Positions 27,792-40,966 are shown, numbered from the stretch's first letter. The stretch is 64,000 nucleotides of DNA from Prosthecochloris marina (GCF_003182595.1 NZ_PDNZ01000003.1:186001-250000); one strand, 5' to 3'. Notes: generated by a model from the sequence alone, not told the origin. Numbers and translations: made by a program.

Positions 27792-29135
27792 TTGTTTAAA
27801 AAAATACTTATTGCTAATCGTGGAGAAATCGCGTTACGGGTCATGCAAACCTGCCGCGAATTGGGAATCAGCACCGTCGGAGTATATTCTACAGCCGATA
27901 AGGACTCACTTCACGTCAGATATGCCGATGAAGCCGTTTGCATAGGCCCACCTCTTGGGAAAGACAGTTATTTGAATATCTCTCGTATTTTAGCGGCAGC
28001 TGAAATAACCAATGCCGATGCGATACATCCAGGGTACGGTTTTTTGGCAGAAAATGCAGACTTTGCTGAAGTATGCAGCTCCTCCGGCTTCAAATTCATC
28101 GGTCCGCATGCTGAAATGATCCGTAAAATGGGCGACAAGAACACGGCCAGAGAAACTGTTGTTGCTGCCGGTGTGCCTGTTGTTCCGGGCAGCGACGGGT
28201 TGATATCCAACGTCAAGGAAGCAGTGGACATTGCAGAAAAAATAGGATATCCGGTTATCATCAAACCTACTGCCGGAGGTGGAGGGAAAGGGATGAGAGT
28301 CGTGAGTGAAACCTCACAGCTTGAAAATGCACTTGCCACTGCCCAGAACGAAGCACAACAGGCTTTCGGAAACAGCGGTGTCTACATCGAAAAGTTCGTT
28401 GAAAATCCCCGCCACGTAGAGATACAGGTGCTTGCCGATCAGTATGGCAACACCATACACCTCGGTGAACGTGACTGTACCATACAACGTCGCCATCAGA
28501 AACTTATCGAAGAAACACCCTCACCGGTTGTCGATGACGAGCTTCGGACAAAAATGGGTAATGCCGCCGTTGCAGCTGCAGCTGCAATCAACTACGAAGG
28601 GGCCGGCACCATTGAGTTTCTCCTGGACAGTGACCGGAATTTCTACTTCATGGAAATGAATACCCGCATTCAGGTCGAGCATCCCGTCACTGAAGAGCGA
28701 TACGATGTCGATCTGGTAAGGCAGCAGATTCTCATTGCTTCAGGTGAAAACATCGCAAACCGCTCGTACACCCCTAAAGGACATTCCATTGAATGCCGTA
28801 TCAACGCCGAAGATCCTAAACACGGCTTTCGTCCCTCTCCCGGAGAACTACAGGTATTCCATACCCCTGGCGGTCACGGCGTACGCGTCGATACTCATGG
28901 TTATGCAAGTTACAAAGTCCCACCGCACTATGACTCGCTGATCGCCAAGCTCGTAGTCCATGCAGACACAAGAGAAGAAGCCATTGAAAGAATGCAGCGT
29001 GCACTCGATGAATTTATCGTTACCGGCATCAAGACAACGATTCCATTTCACAAGCAACTCCTCATGACAAGCGCATTCAAGAGCGGCGAATTCGATACCG
29101 GATTTCTCGAAAACTCCGGATTTACGGTTTCGTAG
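27792..29135 (+). CDS. accC: Acetyl-CoA carboxylase, biotin carboxylase subunit
   Basis: 447 residues, usual length. Carboxylates biotin on AccB using ATP and bicarbonate. [19 protein letters not shown] at the start, ATP-grasp glycine-rich loop [38 protein letters not shown] and ECRINAEDP identify it. The best start is a TTG at 27792, since the conserved N-terminus begins there and no ATG is close by; the ribosome binding site is weak. A bidirectional terminator follows. Confidence 0.96.
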   Translation: MFKKILIANRGEIALRVMQTCRELGISTVGVYSTADKDSLHVRYADEAVCIGPPLGKDSYLNISRILAAAEITNADAIHPGYGFLAENADFAEVCSSSGFKFIGPHAEMIRKMGDKNTARETVVAAGVPVVPGSDGLISNVKEAVDIAEKIGYPVIIKPTAGGGGKGMRVVSETSQLENALATAQNEAQQAFGNSGVYIEKFVENPRHVEIQVLADQYGNTIHLGERDCTIQRRHQKLIEETPSPVVDDELRTKMGNAAVAAAAAINYEGAGTIEFLLDSDRNFYFMEMNTRIQVEHPVTEERYDVDLVRQQILIASGENIANRSYTPKGHSIECRINAEDPKHGFRPSPGELQVFHTPGGHGVRVDTHGYASYKVPPHYDSLIAKLVVHADTREEAIERMQRALDEFIVTGIKTTIPFHKQLLMTSAFKSGEFDTGFLENSGFTVS

Positions 29136-29192
29136 TCGTACCGGTCCATGTATCTGAACTACTGACTGAATATCACCAGCTAAAAATAAAAA

Positions 29193-29215
29193 AGGCTGCC
29201 CTTTAAAGGCAGCCT
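29193..29215. terminator. Bidirectional terminator between accC and rpoC
   Basis: AGGCTGCC-ctttaaa-GGCAGCCT, a perfect 8-bp stem, with T-rich sequence on both sides (CTTTTA on the plus strand, TTTTTTA on the minus strand). It serves the convergent accC and rpoC transcripts. Confidence 0.85.
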
Positions 29216-29274
29216 CTTTTATTGTAGATTTTGGAGAGCACTTCCCGTTCTATTACTCATACACTGGCATAGAA

Positions 29275-32200
29275 CTATTCAGTCTCTTCTTCAATAACCG
29301 ATCCATCCAGATCAGCGTCTTCACTCTCAAAAGCAGCGGTACTGCCTTCACCGTTTTCAGGAAACGCAAGGTTCAGCTTACGATACTTTTTCAATCCGGT
29401 ACCGGCAGGAATGAGCTTACCGACAATGACGTTTTCTTTCAACCCGGCCAGATTGTCGATTTTACCGGCTACTGCCGCATCGGTAAGAACCTTTGTGGTT
29501 TCCTGGAAGGATGCAGCGGAAATAACGCTTTCAGTCTGCAGGGCAGCACTTGTGATACCAAGCAGAACCGGATGAGATGTCGCTTGCAGCGCGGGCTCGA
29601 TAGCAATCAATTTTTTGCTGTTTCTGCGAAGCTCCCTGTTGAGTTTGGTTATATCCCGCATTTTGTACAACTGACCTTCCTGAATTCTCGGCGGAGCATC
29701 TCCCCGCTCTGTCACCCGTACCTTTTCGGCGACATCCCTGTTAGCTTCGATGAACACGGTTCTATCGATGAGATCACCCGACAACAGTTCGGTATCTCCC
29801 GGTTCTTCAACCCTCACCTTCTGCAACATCTGGCGAACGATCACTTCAAGATGTTTGTCATTGATTTCAACACCGGCGTTGATCTGGTATACCTTCTGAA
29901 TTTCATTCACCAAATACTGCTGTACAGCATTCGGTCCCTGAATTCTCAGAATATCCTGCGGAGATACAGCACCATCGGTAAGGGGTTCTCCCGCGTTGAC
30001 TTCGTCGCCTTCATTGGCAAGAACATGTTTACCAACCTGTACATAATAATTCTTTTCCTCTCCAAATTCGTTTTTAACCTTGATCTCCTTACTACTCCTG
30101 CGTTGTGGGCCAAAACCGACGTAACCGTCAATCTCGGATACAATCGCCGGATCCGAAGGAATACGAGCCTCGAAAAGTTCGGTAACTTTCGGAAGACCCG
30201 CGGTAATATCACCGCCGACCCGGTCAAGGTTTCTCGGTACTTTAGCCATGACATCACCAACCTTAACCCTTCTGCCGTCCTCGACAAAGAGGTTCGACTT
30301 GATTGGAACAGGATAGGTTTTGAGAATCTCTCCTGCGTCGCTTACAATCAAAATCCTTGGCTCTCTTGTTTCAGAAGCCCGTAACTTGGTACGCCAGTTG
30401 ATAATCACATGCTGTACATAACCGGTCTGAGGATCAACCTCTTCCTTGTAGGTAACCCCTTTTTCAATATCGACGAACTTTACCTGCCCCTCGATTTCGG
30501 CGATAATCTGCGTACTGTTAGGCTCGCTGCTGAAAAGAACATCGTCCTTTTTGACAAGGTCGCCGTTTTTGGATGCGAGATGTGCACCGTGAGGCACCTC
30601 ATAACGTTTCAGTATTTTTCCTGAATCAGGATCGACAATGTTGATTTTTCCGTTTTTCTGAATAACCAAGATCTGGATTTCTGGCACACCATCTTCATTG
30701 ATGGCTTCCTGCTCAACGCTTCTGATGCTCTCAAACTCTACCTGGCCTTCGCAGGAAGACTTGGTTTCCGTTTCTGCAATACCACCCTGTGCCGTTCCCC
30801 CCTGATGGAAAGTACGAAGGGTGAGCTGGGTACCCGGTTCGCCAATGGATTGTGCGGCAATGACACCGACAGCCTCACCGATTTCGACAAGCTTGTGTAC
30901 CGCGAGGTTGGTACCGTAACATTTGGAGCATATCCCCTGTTTGGCTTCACAGGTCAACACCGACCGGATATCAGCCTCTATAACACCTACATTTTTCTGA
31001 ATGGCATCGGCAATTTCATCCGTGATGATTCCTCCTGCCGGAACAATGATTTCATCGGCAAGCGTGTCGATAATGTCTCGGGAAGCAACACGGCCCCGAA
31101 TTTTTTCACTGAACTTGATTTGGCCACCTGTTTCTTCTTCAATGCCACGCTCAACATGAATCCCCCTTGTCGTACCGCAATCCTCCTCGGTAACGATGAC
31201 ATCCTGCGCAACATCGTGCAGTCGCCTCGTCAAGTAACCGGCATCAGCAGTTTTAAGCGATGTATCGGACAAACCTTTACGGGCACCATGCGTCGAGACA
31301 AAATATTCGAGAACGGTCAACCCTTCTTTAAGGTTCGAAATAATAGGATTCTCGATAATCTCGCCGGGCTGCCCTGACATGGACTTCTGCGGGCGGGCAA
31401 TAAGCCCTCTCATACCGGTTAGCTGCCGAACCTGCTCTCTCGAGCCGCGAGCACCGGAATCAAGCATCATGAACAACGGATTGAAGCCTGCACGGTCTTT
31501 ACGAAGCTTTTGATATGACTCCTCGGCGACAAGGTTCGTCACTTTCTGCCAAACATCGACAATCTGGTTATACCGTTCGTTTTCCGTCAGCGTACCTCGG
31601 TTATACTCTCTGACAATCTTGTTACTTTCCCTTGTAGCTTTCTTGATATGCTGGATCTTGGCTTCGGGAATGATTGCATCGGCAAGGCCGATAGAAAGAC
31701 CGCCTTTCATGGCGTAATGGAAACCAACCTCCTTGATGTTATCGAGAAACTCTGCTGCCGCAACATTGCCCACTTCTCCTGAAAGTTTGGAGATAAGCTC
31801 CTTTGCGCCTTTTTTATCGATAACCTTGTTGATGAAGCCGATCTTTTCCGGAACATACTGGTTGAAGATCACACGGCCAACGGTCGTTACAAGGATTCTG
31901 CTTTCTTCGATTTCCTTTTTCAGCCATTCTTTCTGCTCAACGTTCTCTTCCGGAATGATATCGAGCATTCGTAAAGGATCGAACTTCTGCTCTATTTTAC
32001 CGCTGTATTTAACAAAGACAAGTGCATGAAGACCGATACGTTGCTCATTATAGGCAATCATGACCTCCTCGGTACCGTAAAACAGTTGTCCCTGACCTTT
32101 CTCTCCAAGCCTGGATTTCGTGAGGTAGTACATGCCAAGAACCATATCCTGTGAAGGAACGGTAACCGGCTTACCCGACTGCGGAAGGATGAGGTTATGC

Positions 32201-33777
32201 GACGAAAGCATCAAAAGAGTCGCCTCGAGCTGTGCTTCCTGTGACAGGGGTACGTGTACCGCCATCTGGTCACCGTCGAAGTCAGCGTTGAACGCAGTAC
32301 AAACCAAAGGATGTATCTGTATTGCCTTGCCCTCGATCAGGACCGGCTGAAAAGCCTGAATACCAAGGCGATGCAGTGTCGGTGCACGGTTAAGGAGCAC
32401 TGGCCGACCGTCGATGACTTTTTCCAGAACGTCCCAGACAACCGGATCTTTTTTATCGATCAACTTCTTGGCCGATTTTACCGACTTTGCAATACCCCGC
32501 TCGACCAGACGCCTGATGACAAACGGCTGGAACAGTTCGATCGCCATGCTTTTCGGTAATCCGCACTCATGTAGTTTCAGCTCAGGCCCTACAACGATAA
32601 CCGACCTGCCGGAGTAGTCGACACGCTTACCGAGCAGGTTTTGACGAAAACGCCCTTGCTTTCCTTTCAAGGCATCGGAAAGGGATTTCAGCGGCCGGTT
32701 GGATTCACCGGTTTTAACAGCGTTGGCCTTGCGCGAGTTATCGAACAGCGCATCAACGGCTTCCTGCAACATTCTTTTCTCGTTACGCAGAATGACTTCC
32801 GGAGCACGAATGTCGATCAATTTCTTCAGACGGTTGTTGCGGATGATGACCCTGCGGTAAAGATCGTTGAGATCGGATGTGGCAAACCGTCCGCCTTCCA
32901 GCGGCACAAGAGGACGCAGCTCAGGTGGAATGACCGGAATAACCTCCATAACCATGTACTCGGGTTTGTTACCCTCATAAACATATGGTTCCGGCGCCTC
33001 ATCTTCGGGAAACAACCCTGTAGACTTTTTCCTCGATTTCTTAACCGGCTCATAACTTTTCCTGAACGCCTCGACAACCTTTAAACGTTTGAGCGCATCG
33101 GCTTTTTTCTGCTCCGAACCACTTTCCCGGAGAATTTTGCGCAGCTCGACAGCCTGAGAATCCAGGTCGAGCCCTTTGAGCAGCGTGTGAATCGCTTCAC
33201 CGCCCATCTTGGCGACGAACTTTGCAGGATCATTATCGTCAAGATCCTGATTATCCTCGTATTCGGTTATAATCTGGAAATACTGCTCTTCCGTCAGACG
33301 ATCGAGCTTTTTGATCCCTTGCTTTTCTCCCGGCTCCCCAGGGTTGATAACAACATAAACTTCATAGTAAATAATACGCTCGAGCTCCTTGGTGGAAAGG
33401 TCGAGCAATGCACCTATCTTGCTGGGGACAGAACGGAAAAACCAGGTGTGCACAACTGGAACCGCCAGAGAAATATGCCCCATGCGTTCGCGACGAACGC
33501 TTTTCATGGTTACTTCCACACCGCAACGGTCACAGATAATACCTTTGTACCTGACACGTTTATACTTACCGCAATAGCATTCCCAGTCTTTTGTCGGACC
33601 GAAAATTTTCTCACACATCAGTCCGTCTCTTTCCGGCTTGAACGTGCGATAGTTTATTGTTTCGGGTTTGAGTACCTCACCTCTTGAATGTGCGAGAATG
33701 CTTTCAGGAGATGCGATGCTGAATTTTATCTTTGAAAAATCACCCTTTATCGGTGAAGCTCCCTGTGAAAAAATCAT
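29275..33777 (-). CDS. rpoC: RNA polymerase beta' subunit
   Basis: 1500 residues. Forms the catalytic cleft of RNA polymerase with RpoB. N-terminal zinc ribbon [20 protein letters not shown], the catalytic [20 protein letters not shown] motif and the second zinc site ([14 protein letters not shown]) are present. The length exceeds the E. coli protein by about 90 residues, including a charged insert near residue 250 ([19 protein letters not shown]) and an acidic C-terminal tail. It is 67 bases downstream of rpoB and ends the ribosomal-protein/polymerase transcript. Confidence 0.98.
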   Translation of the reverse strand: MIFSQGASPIKGDFSKIKFSIASPESILAHSRGEVLKPETINYRTFKPERDGLMCEKIFGPTKDWECYCGKYKRVRYKGIICDRCGVEVTMKSVRRERMGHISLAVPVVHTWFFRSVPSKIGALLDLSTKELERIIYYEVYVVINPGEPGEKQGIKKLDRLTEEQYFQIITEYEDNQDLDDNDPAKFVAKMGGEAIHTLLKGLDLDSQAVELRKILRESGSEQKKADALKRLKVVEAFRKSYEPVKKSRKKSTGLFPEDEAPEPYVYEGNKPEYMVMEVIPVIPPELRPLVPLEGGRFATSDLNDLYRRVIIRNNRLKKLIDIRAPEVILRNEKRMLQEAVDALFDNSRKANAVKTGESNRPLKSLSDALKGKQGRFRQNLLGKRVDYSGRSVIVVGPELKLHECGLPKSMAIELFQPFVIRRLVERGIAKSVKSAKKLIDKKDPVVWDVLEKVIDGRPVLLNRAPTLHRLGIQAFQPVLIEGKAIQIHPLVCTAFNADFDGDQMAVHVPLSQEAQLEATLLMLSSHNLILPQSGKPVTVPSQDMVLGMYYLTKSRLGEKGQGQLFYGTEEVMIAYNEQRIGLHALVFVKYSGKIEQKFDPLRMLDIIPEENVEQKEWLKKEIEESRILVTTVGRVIFNQYVPEKIGFINKVIDKKGAKELISKLSGEVGNVAAAEFLDNIKEVGFHYAMKGGLSIGLADAIIPEAKIQHIKKATRESNKIVREYNRGTLTENERYNQIVDVWQKVTNLVAEESYQKLRKDRAGFNPLFMMLDSGARGSREQVRQLTGMRGLIARPQKSMSGQPGEIIENPIISNLKEGLTVLEYFVSTHGARKGLSDTSLKTADAGYLTRRLHDVAQDVIVTEEDCGTTRGIHVERGIEEETGGQIKFSEKIRGRVASRDIIDTLADEIIVPAGGIITDEIADAIQKNVGVIEADIRSVLTCEAKQGICSKCYGTNLAVHKLVEIGEAVGVIAAQSIGEPGTQLTLRTFHQGGTAQGGIAETETKSSCEGQVEFESIRSVEQEAINEDGVPEIQILVIQKNGKINIVDPDSGKILKRYEVPHGAHLASKNGDLVKKDDVLFSSEPNSTQIIAEIEGQVKFVDIEKGVTYKEEVDPQTGYVQHVIINWRTKLRASETREPRILIVSDAGEILKTYPVPIKSNLFVEDGRRVKVGDVMAKVPRNLDRVGGDITAGLPKVTELFEARIPSDPAIVSEIDGYVGFGPQRRSSKEIKVKNEFGEEKNYYVQVGKHVLANEGDEVNAGEPLTDGAVSPQDILRIQGPNAVQQYLVNEIQKVYQINAGVEINDKHLEVIVRQMLQKVRVEEPGDTELLSGDLIDRTVFIEANRDVAEKVRVTERGDAPPRIQEGQLYKMRDITKLNRELRRNSKKLIAIEPALQATSHPVLLGITSAALQTESVISAASFQETTKVLTDAAVAGKIDNLAGLKENVIVGKLIPAGTGLKKYRKLNLAFPENGEGSTAAFESEDADLDGSVIEEETE

Positions 33778-33844
33778 AGTAAATGTCCCTGTTAAAACAA
33801 CCGTTTAGAAATCTCGGAAAGTACCACGTCACACAACTCTCGCC

Positions 33845-36800
33845 CTAAGGCACCTTGTTGTCAATACGTATCTCAAGTCCAAGACCCTGTAACTCCCGAA
33901 CCAGCACATTGAACGATTCCGGCGTTCCGGGATCGGGCAGGTTCTGGCCCTTCACAATCGATTCATACGTTTTATTTCGTCCTACAACATCATCCGATTT
34001 GACCGTAAGCATCTCTCTGAGAATGTTGGCCGCCCCATATGCTTCAAGTGCCCAGACCTCCATCTCACCAAACCGCTGACCGCCAAACTGAGCTTTACCG
34101 CCAAGAGGCTGCTGTGTTATAAGCGAGTATGGACCCGTGGAACGTGCATGGATCTTATCATCGACAAGATGGCTGAGTTTCAGCATATAGATGTAACCAA
34201 CCGTCACTTCATCGTCGAAAGGCTCACCTGTCCTGCCATCATACAACCTGACTTTTCCATGCTTCGGCAGTCCTGCCCTTTCAAGCTGCTGCTCAACCTC
34301 TTCGTAGGTTGCGCCATCGAAAATAGGGGTTTTGAACTGCACACCAAGCTGCTTTCCAGCCCATCCGAGTGACGTTTCATAGAGCTGCCCGATATTCATA
34401 CGGCTGGGAACACCTAGAGGGTTCAACACAATATCAACCGGCGTTCCGTCGGCCATGAACGGCATGTCCTCGATCGGCAATATTTTCCCGACAACACCCT
34501 TGTTACCATGTCGTCCTGCCATTTTATCGCCCACCTGAATCTTTCTTTTCTGAGCGATATACACTTTGGCAAGCTCCTCGATACCCGGAGGAAGCTCGTC
34601 TCCGATATTGAGCTTGTACTTCTCGTTCTCGCGTTCATCCGACAGATCCTTGAGCATGAGGCGATACTCCCTGCACAATCGAAGTAAACTTTCGTTTGCT
34701 TTTGCCTCTTTTACAACACCTTTTGAAAGGTCCAGAGACTCCAGGAAGCCGAGACCGGCAAACTTACCGAGCAATTCTTCATCAAGAACGGTCCCGGCAG
34801 CAACCAACTCTTTGCCTTTTTCATTGTATACACCGGTGCTTTTCTTACCCTCGAAAAGCTCTTTCATCCACTTTTTGAAACGGCTTCGAAGATCGGATTC
34901 CTTACGATCATACAGGGCATCGATCGCTTCCTGCTGCTCCCTGATATCCAACCCGACCTTTTTCTTGCGGCTGAACAGCTTTGTTTTGATCACAATGCCC
35001 TTCATCCCCGCCGGGACATGCATCGACGCATCCTTTACATCGCTGGACTTGTCACCAAAAATCGCACGAAGAAGTTTTTCCTCGGGTGTCGGATCGCTTT
35101 CTCCTTTCGGTGTTATTTTTCCGACAAGAATATCACGTTCCTTGACCTCGGCACCGATACGAATGATGCCGTTCTCATCGAGATTACGCAGCGCCTCTTC
35201 GCTGACATTGTAGATGTCGCGGGTAAACTGCTCCTCGCCGCGCTTCGTATCCCGAACGTTCGCTTCGAACTCATGAATGTGAATCGAAGTAAAGACATCA
35301 TCATAGACCAACCGCTCGCTTAGAACAATAGCATCCTCAAAGTTATACCCTCTCCAAGGCATAAACGCGACAAGCACGTTTTTACCCAACGCCAGTTCAC
35401 CATTTTCAGTGGAAGGCCCGTCGGCCAAAACATCCCCTTTTTCGACAGCCTGACCATTCTTCACAACAGGCTTTTGGGTAATACAAGTATCCTGGTTCGA
35501 CCGCTTGAATTTGATCAACTCATAGGTTTTGACACCTTCGTCAGGGTCAAGCATGATCATTCGATTTTCATCATCACCATCCATCTCGTAGCGCACACGG
35601 ATACTTTCCGAAGTAACCGACTCGACAACACCGGCGCCTTCGGCAAGAACAACGGCGCGGGAATCACGAGCAACTTTTGCCTCCATGCCGGTTCCAACCA
35701 CAGGGGCATCTGCCACGAGAAGGGGAACAGCCTGGCGCTGCATGTTGGCCCCCATGAGAGCGCGGTTACCATCATCGTGCTCAAGGAACGGAATAAGAGC
35801 CGCTGCCGCACTGACGATCTGAATCGGAGAGACATCCATGTAATCAACCTCTTCGGCTGTAACGACCGGATAGTCACCTTTTGTCCGTGCCTGAACGGTT
35901 TCAGATTCTATTTTTCTTTTTTCATCCAGCGGAACATTCACCGGAACGGTAATCTTGTTCTCTTCATCCTCGGCTGAAAGCATCAACACCTCATCAGTAA
36001 CGACCCCATCCTTCACAACACGGTAAGGCGTCTGGATGAACCCTTTATCATTGATCTCGGCATAGACCGACAACGAGGAGATCAAGCCGATGTTCGGACC
36101 TTCAGGGGTTTCGATCGGACAGAGGCGGCCATAGTGCGTATAGTGTACGTCACGAACCTCAAAACCTGCACGCTCTCTTGTAAGACCACCAGGGCCGAGA
36201 GCGGACACCCTTCTCTTGTTGGTCATCTCAGCCAGCGGATTTGTCTGATCCATAAACTGAGAAAGCTGGCTTGTAGCAAAAAAGCTCGAAACCACGCTCG
36301 ATACTGTACGGGCATTGATCAAATCCGCCGGCGCAATCTTGTCGGTATCCCTCGAGTTGAGTTTTTCACGGACGTTTTTTCCCATCCTGGCGAGTCCGAC
36401 AACAAACTGGGCGGCAAGCTGTTCACCAACGGTCCGAACCCTTCTGTTTGCGAGATGGTCGACATCGTCAACCTCGGCCTGGCCATTGACAAGCTTGATC
36501 AGATAGTTGATAACCGCAATAATGTCATAATGTGTCAACACCATGATCTCATCACCTATCGGCTCATCCGAATATGACTGGATCGTCTGGAGGATTTTTT
36601 CGTAGATACCATCCGAAAGAGCTTTCAGCTCAGAATTCTCATCAAGAAATGTCTTGAACGCATCATGTTCTTTGCCGAGCTTTTTATCGATCCTGTAACG
36701 CCCGACATCTCCCAGATCATATTTTTTCTGATTGAAAAATGTTCTTTCGAGAAAGCTCCTGGCCGCATCGATATCCGGTGCTTCGTTTGCCCGCAGCTCT

Positions 36801-37759
36801 TCATAAACAATTTCAAGAGCTTCTTCTTCGGTTGCTGAACTGTCGTTGAGAATGGTGTTGGTGACTACCGATTTATCCAGTCCTTTTTCACCAGCACCGG
36901 CTTTCATGATCCTGACGGTCTTGTATCCAGCCGCGGTGATCTGATCAAGAATATCCTCGGTGATGGCTGTCCGTGCACTGACCACTTCACCAGTCTGCAT
37001 ATCGATAATATCCGATGCAAGGTTTTTACCGATGAGATAATCCTTCTTGCTTGCCTTGACCGGAACCTCCTCAACGAGATCGAAGAGGCTTAGGATATCC
37101 TCATCTTTCGTAAATCCTATCGCCCTGAGCAAAGCACTGACCAGGAAATTCTTTTTCTGGTCTATATAGACGTATATCTGATTATTGATATCGGTCTGAA
37201 ACTCTATCCACGACCCTCTGGTCGGCACAATTTTGGCCGAGTACATCTTTTTGCCGTTCGGATGTACAGCTTCGCTGAACACAACACCAGGAGAGCGGTG
37301 CAACTGGGCGACGACAACACGCTCCGCACCGTTGACAATAAATGTACCTCGGTCGGTCATATAAGGTATTCGACCAAGATACACCTCCTGCTGGATAGTT
37401 TCTTTCCAGTCCGATTCATCAGGCTCGTCTTTATACGAGAGCTTGAGCTTGACCTTGAGCGAAACATCATAGGTCAACCCTCTTTCAATACACTCCTCTA
37501 CTGTATATTTCGGTTTGTCAAATGTATATGATATATATTCAAGTAAATACAGGCCACGGGTATCCGTGATCGGAAAAGCGCTGCGAAGGACCTTCTCAAG
37601 ACCTTGATCTTTACGTTTGGCAAGGGGAACACTGTCCTGAATAAACCTCTTGAATGAATCTAACTGAACTTGTAATAAATCAGGAGGATTAACTATACTC
37701 TGGATCTTTGAAAAGGCAATACACTCTTTCTGTGTTTTATCAGCCACTTTCACTTGCAC
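33845..37759 (-). CDS. rpoB: RNA polymerase beta subunit
   Basis: 1304 residues. Contains the rifampicin-pocket region ([40 protein letters not shown]), [20 protein letters not shown], the active-site segment [19 protein letters not shown] and the C-terminal anchor [19 protein letters not shown]. No break or insertion is apparent. It lies 197 bases after rplL with a hairpin between, as in many rplJL-rpoBC operons. Confidence 0.98.
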   Translation of the reverse strand: MQVKVADKTQKECIAFSKIQSIVNPPDLLQVQLDSFKRFIQDSVPLAKRKDQGLEKVLRSAFPITDTRGLYLLEYISYTFDKPKYTVEECIERGLTYDVSLKVKLKLSYKDEPDESDWKETIQQEVYLGRIPYMTDRGTFIVNGAERVVVAQLHRSPGVVFSEAVHPNGKKMYSAKIVPTRGSWIEFQTDINNQIYVYIDQKKNFLVSALLRAIGFTKDEDILSLFDLVEEVPVKASKKDYLIGKNLASDIIDMQTGEVVSARTAITEDILDQITAAGYKTVRIMKAGAGEKGLDKSVVTNTILNDSSATEEEALEIVYEELRANEAPDIDAARSFLERTFFNQKKYDLGDVGRYRIDKKLGKEHDAFKTFLDENSELKALSDGIYEKILQTIQSYSDEPIGDEIMVLTHYDIIAVINYLIKLVNGQAEVDDVDHLANRRVRTVGEQLAAQFVVGLARMGKNVREKLNSRDTDKIAPADLINARTVSSVVSSFFATSQLSQFMDQTNPLAEMTNKRRVSALGPGGLTRERAGFEVRDVHYTHYGRLCPIETPEGPNIGLISSLSVYAEINDKGFIQTPYRVVKDGVVTDEVLMLSAEDEENKITVPVNVPLDEKRKIESETVQARTKGDYPVVTAEEVDYMDVSPIQIVSAAAALIPFLEHDDGNRALMGANMQRQAVPLLVADAPVVGTGMEAKVARDSRAVVLAEGAGVVESVTSESIRVRYEMDGDDENRMIMLDPDEGVKTYELIKFKRSNQDTCITQKPVVKNGQAVEKGDVLADGPSTENGELALGKNVLVAFMPWRGYNFEDAIVLSERLVYDDVFTSIHIHEFEANVRDTKRGEEQFTRDIYNVSEEALRNLDENGIIRIGAEVKERDILVGKITPKGESDPTPEEKLLRAIFGDKSSDVKDASMHVPAGMKGIVIKTKLFSRKKKVGLDIREQQEAIDALYDRKESDLRSRFKKWMKELFEGKKSTGVYNEKGKELVAAGTVLDEELLGKFAGLGFLESLDLSKGVVKEAKANESLLRLCREYRLMLKDLSDERENEKYKLNIGDELPPGIEELAKVYIAQKRKIQVGDKMAGRHGNKGVVGKILPIEDMPFMADGTPVDIVLNPLGVPSRMNIGQLYETSLGWAGKQLGVQFKTPIFDGATYEEVEQQLERAGLPKHGKVRLYDGRTGEPFDDEVTVGYIYMLKLSHLVDDKIHARSTGPYSLITQQPLGGKAQFGGQRFGEMEVWALEAYGAANILREMLTVKSDDVVGRNKTYESIVKGQNLPDPGTPESFNVLVRELQGLGLEIRIDNKVP

Positions 37760-37899
37760 CTCACTTTTATCGATTGCAGGAAGTACTTCTCTTTCTCTTC
37801 ATTGAATCAAAACACAACAGCCGTTCCCAGCAGATACGCTTTAATGGTAATGAACACCGTATTTGCGGAACGAAACATCTAAACTCTTACAAACAGGCA

Positions 37900-37928
37900 A
37901 AGCTCCGCCTCATGCTGAAACGGAGCTT
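37900..37928 (-). promoter_or_regulatory. Hairpin between rplL and rpoB
   Basis: AAGCTCCG and CGGAGCTT pair perfectly around a 13-base loop on the minus strand, in the 197-base gap between rplL and rpoB. Only a weak T tract follows. In other bacteria this gap holds a partial attenuator or processing site that lowers rpoBC relative to ribosomal proteins; the same role is inferred. Confidence 0.55.
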
Positions 37929-37956
37929 ATGATCATAATCGACGCCCGAAAAAATG

Positions 37957-38337
37957 TCACTTGAGCTCAACTTCCGCGCCTGCGTCCTTGAGTTCTTTAG
38001 CGATTTTTTCGGCTTCTTCCTTACTCACAGCCTCTTTAACGACTTTCGGTGCACCGTCAACCATTTCTTTTGCCTCTTTGAGGCCAAGACCGGTAATGGA
38101 ACGAACAACCTTGATAACGTTGATTTTGTTACCGCCGATCGCTTTGAGTTCGACGTCAAACTCGGTTTTTTCTTCCTGAGCTGCCGCTTCACCTGCGGGA
38201 GCTGCCGCTACACCGCCAGCAACAACAGCCGGAGCAGCACTCACACCGAACTTCTCTTCCAGGGCTTTGACCAGCTCGGAAGCTTCGGTAAGCGACAGCT
38301 TACCAATTTCCTCTACAAGTGTGTCAATAGATGCCAT
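37957..38337 (-). CDS. rplL: Ribosomal protein L7/L12
   Basis: 126 residues, the typical length. Stalk protein that recruits translation GTPases. N-terminal dimerisation helices ([20 protein letters not shown]), an Ala-rich hinge ([17 protein letters not shown]) and the globular domain with [20 protein letters not shown] and DAGAEVELK. It follows rplJ after 67 bases. Confidence 0.98.
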   Translation of the reverse strand: MASIDTLVEEIGKLSLTEASELVKALEEKFGVSAAPAVVAGGVAAAPAGEAAAQEEKTEFDVELKAIGGNKINVIKVVRSITGLGLKEAKEMVDGAPKVVKEAVSKEEAEKIAKELKDAGAEVELK

Positions 38338-38404
38338 TATCTTCCTCTCTTGTTTTTATTTTATGTATACAATTCTTTTGAGTGCGTAATAGACTTTCAT
38401 TCAA

Positions 38405-38929
38405 TCATGCATCCTGCTTTTGTTTCGCTACCTGATCGATAACGGAAACAAGATCGCGCATGACTGCATTGATCACCATGGGCACGGAACTGATGACGTT
38501 ATTCACCAGACCGGCCATACGGCCGATATTTTCGGTTTTACTGAGCATCTTGGAGAGCTCTTTCAGCTTATCAGCCTCGAACACGGAACCGTCGATGGCT
38601 GCCATCTTGAACTTCAACTGCTCATTATCCTTACCGAACTTCTCTATGATTTTCGCCGGAACGACAGGATCATCATACCCGAGAGCCACACCGGTAGTGT
38701 TTACCAGACCATCAGCCAGGCGGTCCCCGCCTTCAACACTTTCAAGAGCCTTTTTCACCAGTGTGTTTTTCGCCACTTTGTACTCGACACCCGCCTGACG
38801 GAACTGATTTCTCAATTCAGCCATTTTTGCGACATCAAGCCCTTGAAATTCAGTCAGATAAATTCCCTGAGCCCTCTGAAGTTTCTCAGAAACCTCTTTA
38901 ACAATCTGCTCTTTTTTCTCGCGTTTCAT
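38405..38929 (-). CDS. rplJ: Ribosomal protein L10
   Basis: 174 residues. Anchors the L7/L12 stalk and in many bacteria autoregulates the operon. Features: KREKKEQIVKEVSEKLQRAQ, QFRQAGVEYKVAKNTLVKKA and the C-terminal helix that binds L12 (MRDLVSVIDQVAKQKQDA). It lies 17 bases after rplA. Confidence 0.97.
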   Translation of the reverse strand: MKREKKEQIVKEVSEKLQRAQGIYLTEFQGLDVAKMAELRNQFRQAGVEYKVAKNTLVKKALESVEGGDRLADGLVNTTGVALGYDDPVVPAKIIEKFGKDNEQLKFKMAAIDGSVFEADKLKELSKMLSKTENIGRMAGLVNNVISSVPMVINAVMRDLVSVIDQVAKQKQDA

Positions 38930-38946
38930 CGTATAAACCGTTTATG

Positions 38947-39636
38947 TTAGGCGACATACTTCTCTTTTTTCACCCTTACCCCAGGGGACATCGTACTGGA
39001 AACGGAAATGTTCCTGACATACTGTCCTTTTGCAGCGGAAGGTTTGAGTCTGATAACCTCTTTGATAAAGCTGGCAGCATTATCGACAAGCTGCTCGGCT
39101 CCAAACGATATTTTACCCACAGGAGCATGAACATTACCAGCCTTATCGACCCTGAACTCAATTTTACCTGCTTTAACTTCTTTTACCGCTTTTGCAATAT
39201 CCATCGTAACCGTACCAGATTTCGGGTTGGGCATGAGCCCGCGAGGACCAAGAATTTTACCAACCCGGCCCAGCTTACCCATAACATCCGGAGTTGCGAT
39301 GATGACATCGACATCTGTCCAGCCGTTCTGGATTTTCTCGATATAGTCCTCAAACCCAACCATATCGGCACCGGCTTCCTGAGCTTCGGCCGCTTTTGCT
39401 TCGTTGCAAATCACGAGAACCGACACGGTTTTACCTGTCCCGTGAGGTAGCATAACGGTACCACGAACAACCTGGTCCGCATGACGCGGGTCAACCCCCA
39501 ACCTCATTGCAACATCAACCGATGCATCGAACTTGACGTCACTAATCTCCTTGAGAAGCTCTACCGCCTGCTGCAAATCGCACTCACCCTGTGCAGCAAC
39601 TTTTTCTAAAGCGTTCTTGTATTTTTTTCCTGACAT
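38947..39636 (-). CDS. rplA: Ribosomal protein L1
   Basis: 229 residues from ATG 39636 (MSGKKYKNALEKV); an in-frame start 54 bases upstream adds residues not seen in L1. Binds 23S rRNA at the L1 stalk and its own mRNA. Signature features: KFDASVDVAMRLGVDPRHAD, GTVMLPHGTGKTVSVLVIC and the KILGPRGLMPNPKSGTVT motif. AAGAAAG precedes the start. It lies 73 bases after rplK. Confidence 0.97.
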   Translation of the reverse strand: MSGKKYKNALEKVAAQGECDLQQAVELLKEISDVKFDASVDVAMRLGVDPRHADQVVRGTVMLPHGTGKTVSVLVICNEAKAAEAQEAGADMVGFEDYIEKIQNGWTDVDVIIATPDVMGKLGRVGKILGPRGLMPNPKSGTVTMDIAKAVKEVKAGKIEFRVDKAGNVHAPVGKISFGAEQLVDNAASFIKEVIRLKPSAAKGQYVRNISVSSTMSPGVRVKKEKYVA

Positions 39637-39709
39637 TGTTTCTTTCTTGCAAGTGGTTAAAAAAACGACCTGACGGTCTCCCACAATCACACATCAACAC
39701 TGAATAAAC

Positions 39710-40135
39710 TCAGCCCTCCACAACGATTCCCATACTTCTTGCCGTACCCCGAACCATCTGCATAGCGCCTTCAACATCAAAGGCATTCAGGTCCGGCATT
39801 TTCAGTTCCGCGATTTTGCGAACCTGCTCTTCCGTGACCGTTCCAACCTTGTTCTTGTTCGGCTCTCCCGAACCTTTCTGCAACTTGGCCTCCTTGAGCA
39901 ACAGCACAGCGGCAGGAGGTGTCTTGGTGATAAACGTGAACGATTTATCGGAAAACACCGTAATAACAACCGGAATAATGGTTCCTGCCTGCGACTGGGT
40001 TTTCGCATTGAATTGCTTACAGAACTCCATGATATTCACACCCTTCTGACCGAGGGCCGGTCCAACGGGTGGCGCAGGATTGGCACCGCCTGCCGGAATC
40101 TGCAGCTTAATAAACCCAACTACCTTTTTTGCCAT
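39710..40135 (-). CDS. rplK: Ribosomal protein L11
   Basis: 141 residues, the standard length. Forms the GTPase-associated centre on 23S r[43 protein letters not shown] and the C-terminal RNA-binding [12 protein letters not shown] are all clear. It follows nusG by 42 bases in the same operon. Confidence 0.98.
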   Translation of the reverse strand: MAKKVVGFIKLQIPAGGANPAPPVGPALGQKGVNIMEFCKQFNAKTQSQAGTIIPVVITVFSDKSFTFITKTPPAAVLLLKEAKLQKGSGEPNKNKVGTVTEEQVRKIAELKMPDLNAFDVEGAMQMVRGTARSMGIVVEG

Positions 40136-40177
40136 ACAAAATCACTGTTTCAACAGCTGAATAATACTCAAGCCGTG

Positions 40178-40753
40178 TTATTGAGAAATTGACTTAACCT
40201 GTGAAAAATCAAGCTCTGTAGGAGTGCTTCGTCCGAAAAAGTTAATCATCACCTTGACTTTCATTCTTTCGGTGCACACTTCATGAACCACCCCGATCAA
40301 CGAACTGAAAGGACCATCTATTACCTTGACGGAATCACCGACACGGAAGGGAGCCTCAACAACAGAGCGCTGCTCGACAGTACCTCCGGGCTCAAGAATT
40401 TTTTCCACCTCATCGGGTCTCAGGGGTGTCGGGATGTCATTAACACCCAGAAACCCCATAACCGAAGGAATATCCATAATCAGATTCTTGGTCTGCTTAT
40501 CAAGCACAGCTTCGATAAGGACATAACCAGGAAATGCATTTTTGGTGAGACTCCTCTTCTTGCCGTTTTTGACTTCGACAAACTTTTCATAAGGAACATA
40601 AACCTGCAGGATTTTATCCCCCAAGGCCTGGCGCTCCACTTCAAGCTCAATACCTTCCTTTACCTTTCGCTCATGGCCGGAATAGATCCTCAAAGCATAC
40701 CAGCGAGGTTTAGGAAGTCCCTGAGCCTCTTTCTCCCTTGTCGTTTCGCTCAT
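40178..40753 (-). CDS. nusG: Transcription antitermination factor NusG
   Basis: 191 residues. Binds RNA polymerase and couples it to ribosomes or Rho. NGN domain with KPRWYALRIYSGHERKVKEG and NAFPGYVLIEAVLDKQTKNL, linker, then KOW domain with FRVGDSVKVIDGPFSSLIGV. It is encoded 21 bases after secE. Confidence 0.97.
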   Translation of the reverse strand: MSETTREKEAQGLPKPRWYALRIYSGHERKVKEGIELEVERQALGDKILQVYVPYEKFVEVKNGKKRSLTKNAFPGYVLIEAVLDKQTKNLIMDIPSVMGFLGVNDIPTPLRPDEVEKILEPGGTVEQRSVVEAPFRVGDSVKVIDGPFSSLIGVVHEVCTERMKVKVMINFFGRSTPTELDFSQVKSISQ

Positions 40754-40774
40754 CCTACCTTAACCTTTCTTTTC

Positions 40775-40966
40775 TTACAACAATTTTCCGATAAACGAGT
40801 TTATAACCCAGTCCACCACAAACGTAAACAAAGCAAGCAACCCGGAAACGGTCAAGACAACAATAGTCAAATCGCGGGTATCCTCAGGACTTGGCCAGGC
40901 AACCTTCTTCATCTCATTGACAACATCATGGTAGTACCGGACTACCTTATCGAGATATTTCTTCAT
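40775..40966 (-). CDS. secE: Preprotein translocase subunit SecE
   Basis: 63 residues, the short single-span form of SecE. Clamps SecY in the inner membrane. An amphipathic helix (RYYHDVVNEMKKVAWPSPED) is followed by one membrane segment (LTIVVLTVSGLLALFTFVVD). It lies between tRNA-Trp and nusG, the standard place. Confidence 0.96.
   Translation of the reverse strand: MKKYLDKVVRYYHDVVNEMKKVAWPSPEDTRDLTIVVLTVSGLLALFTFVVDWVINSFIGKLL

Noticed and set aside
29572..30384. 270-codon plus-strand frame opposite rpoC
   Set aside because: Shadow frame of a highly conserved gene; no recognisable domain.
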